NCBI RefSeq assembly: GCF_025359345.1
Contig: NZ_JANYGQ010000032.1
Location: forward strand, 372,001 to 436,000
Reading direction: 5' to 3'
Source of the DNA: Mucilaginibacter sp.
Lineage (GTDB): Bacteria > Bacteroidota > Bacteroidia > Sphingobacteriales > Sphingobacteriaceae
DNA length: 64,000 nucleotides
The notes under the pieces were generated by a model, which was not told where the DNA came from, did no database searches, and saw nothing but the letters and a program-made list of their open reading frames with translations. The position numbers and the translations under genes are program-made. Each line of letters begins with the position of its first letter. Positions within the stretch are counted from its first letter, which is position 1. Below are positions 62,262-64,000 of the stretch, piece after piece.

Positions 62262-64000
62262 ATGATCAGGAATTATTTAAAAACAGCTTACCGCAGCCTT
62301 TCAAAAAACAGGGGCTTTACCACCCTGAACATTTTAGGGCTATCATTAGGCCTGGCAAGTTGCCTGCTCATAATTTTTTACGTTGTTGACGAGTTAAGCT
62401 ACGATCGTTATAATACAAAAGCCGGCAGGATATACCGTGTTAACGAGGATTTAAAGCTTGGCGAGAATAATGTTCTTTATGCTGTGGCTATGCCGCCCTT
62501 GGCCAAAACGCTAAAAAGCGATTTTCCTTATATCGAAAATACTGTACGAATTAAAAATGCAGGTTCAGCGCATGTAAAAAAAGGGACAGCCAGTATTCTC
62601 GAAAATCGAATGGCCTTCGCTGATCCCTCGTTATTTGACGTGTTTACCCTGCCTATGATAACCGGCGACCCTAAATCGGCATTGGCAGAGCCCAACAGTG
62701 TTGTGTTAACCGAAAGCACAGCAAAAAAATACTTCAACAGTACCAATGTAGTAGGCAAGACTTTGGCTTTTGATAACAACGGGTTTTTCAAAATAACCGG
62801 TGTTATAAAAGACATACCACAGCAATCTCATTTTAATTTTGACTTCTTCATCTCCATGTCCAGCTTTCCGGATAGCAAATCGAACGAATGGCTGAGAAGT
62901 GATTATAATACTTATGTTTTATTGAAGGATGCCGCAGACAGTAAAAAAATGGAAGCATCATTACCCGCGTTTTTAAACAAATATAGCGGCGACCAAATGA
63001 AATCGCAACTTCATATGGATATGGGCGCATTTGAAAAAAGCGGCAGTTTCTTCCGGCTCAATTTAACTCCTCTAACGGATATTCACCTGAAATCGAACCG
63101 CAGCGGCGAACTTAGCGCAAATGGCAGTGTACAGTATGTTTATATTTTTTCGGCTATCGCACTATTCATCCTGTTAATCGCTTGTCTGAATTTTATGAAT
63201 TTATCAACAGCACGCTCTGCCAACAGGGCACGCGAGGTTGGTGTGCGCAAAGTTTTGGGTTCAGGAAAAAAACATTTGATCGCCCAGTTTTTAACGGAGT
63301 CGACTTTACTAACCTTTGCTGCTACTGTTATTGCGTTTGTAGCTACCATGGCCATGCTGCCTGCATTTAACCAGTTATCGGGCAAGCAAATTACTGTGGA
63401 CGCCCATACGCTGGGGTGGCTTATTCCAGCATTACTGCTCATTGTGATGTTTGTCGGCGCAATTGCAGGTTCCTATCCGGCTTTTTATTTATCCGCATTT
63501 CAGCCTATCGATGTTTTAAAGGGAAAGCTGGCAGCCGGCTTTAAAGGCAGCAGCCTACGGAGTTTTTTAGTTGTACTTCAATTCTCCATCTCCATTTTTT
63601 TAATAATCAGCACAATCGTTATTTACAATCAGCTTCATTTTATACAAAGCAAAAATTTAGGGTATAACCGTGGCCAGGTTTTAATTGTACAAAATGTTTT
63701 TGAGCTAAATAAACAGGCCGGAGTATTTAAGCAGGAGGTGAAAAAACTCCCCGGCGTTGTTGATGCTACTTTAACAGGTTTTTTGCCCACTTCTAACTGG
63801 AAAAGTACAGCCATCTATTTTAAAGATGCCGGCTTTGACCAAAAGAAAGCGCTATTCCCGCAAAGCTGGGAAGTTGACGAAGATTACATTAGCACACTCG
63901 AAATGAAGATGGCTGCCGGTCGCAATTTCTCGGCGGACATGCTGACAGATTCATCGGGAGTCATTATAAACGAAGCCGCCGCAAAATTCCTGGGGCTTAA
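62262..64000 (+). CDS. MacB/FtsX-type ABC permease (second), 3' end outside window
   Basis: An open frame from the ATG at 62262 that runs off the window after 579 residues with no stop. It opens MIRNYLKTAYRSLSKNRGFT and has the same layout as the permease before it: N-terminal helix (LNILGLSLGLASCLLIIFY), MacB_PCD domain, first FtsX helices (YIFSAIALFILLIACLNFMN) and the cytosolic EVGVRKVLGSGKKHLI. It is probably a diverged copy of the first permease, forming a heteromeric or alternative complex with the same ATPase. Confidence 0.9.
   Translation, partial: MIRNYLKTAYRSLSKNRGFTTLNILGLSLGLASCLLIIFYVVDELSYDRYNTKAGRIYRVNEDLKLGENNVLYAVAMPPLAKTLKSDFPYIENTVRIKNAGSAHVKKGTASILENRMAFADPSLFDVFTLPMITGDPKSALAEPNSVVLTESTAKKYFNSTNVVGKTLAFDNNGFFKITGVIKDIPQQSHFNFDFFISMSSFPDSKSNEWLRSDYNTYVLLKDAADSKKMEASLPAFLNKYSGDQMKSQLHMDMGAFEKSGSFFRLNLTPLTDIHLKSNRSGELSANGSVQYVYIFSAIALFILLIACLNFMNLSTARSANRAREVGVRKVLGSGKKHLIAQFLTESTLLTFAATVIAFVATMAMLPAFNQLSGKQITVDAHTLGWLIPALLLIVMFVGAIAGSYPAFYLSAFQPIDVLKGKLAAGFKGSSLRSFLVVLQFSISIFLIISTIVIYNQLHFIQSKNLGYNRGQVLIVQNVFELNKQAGVFKQEVKKLPGVVDATLTGFLPTSNWKSTAIYFKDAGFDQKKALFPQSWEVDEDYISTLEMKMAAGRNFSADMLTDSSGVIINEAAAKFLGL

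Noticed and set aside
1..64000. tRNA, rRNA, insertion sequence, integron or prophage genes
   Set aside because: Looked for while reading through; no cloverleaf-like run with CCA region, no transposase, integrase or structural phage motifs were recognised.

Overview
The window comes from a member of the Bacteroidota, most likely Sphingobacteriaceae and close to Mucilaginibacter or Pedobacter. The reasons are the Bacteroidota-type LptD, DUF4251 and OmpA/TSP3 proteins, the vanadium-peroxidase-like lipoprotein, promoters that fit TAnnTTTG rather than TATAAT, and weak Shine-Dalgarno signals. It reads as ordinary chromosome: no phage, transposase, CRISPR array, rRNA or tRNA was seen.

Layout. 3-4635: end of lptD, cinA and a 2-oxoacid dehydrogenase E2. 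5024-7400: a lipoprotein and a GT87-like membrane protein. 7537-11650: a minus-strand methionine/threonine operon (metY, metX, homoserine dehydrogenase) behind a well-formed SAM-I riboswitch. 11778-21908: mixed housekeeping and small proteins (OsmC, OmpA, acetate channel, phosphoglycerate mutase, PEP-mutase-like, YitT). 22113-26108: SRPBCC, DinB, DoxX-like and MATE genes. 26157-33931: sugar catabolism (YhcH, KduI, SDR, serine hydrolase, Gfo/Idh/MocA, DUF1080). 34006-37947: a five-gene minus operon joining a YeeE/YedE sulfur-transporter pair to cytochrome bd oxidase, with an unknown gene between cydA and cydB. 38137-42591: outer-membrane barrels around a vanadium-peroxidase-like lipoprotein. 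42683-48053: RidA, D-amino-acid PLP enzyme, M19 dipeptidase and a GH63-like glucosidase. 48137-54241: an SRPBCC gene broken by a stop codon, DUF4251, HtpG, a PepSY-type membrane protein, an ApbE-DUF2271 fusion and an FMN reductase. 54390-64000: an NtrC-type regulator and histidine kinase, divergent from an adaptor, ABC ATPase and FtsX-type permeases; the last permease runs off the window.

The most unusual structure is not a gene. More than a dozen intergenic spots carry degenerate tandem arrays with a period of 7, 8 or 9 bases. Many come as reverse-complement arm pairs that would fold into long hairpins, and many begin at or within a few bases of a stop codon. I know of no named family that matches them. 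One array forms a hairpin shared by two convergent genes, so that both reading frames end in the same bases.
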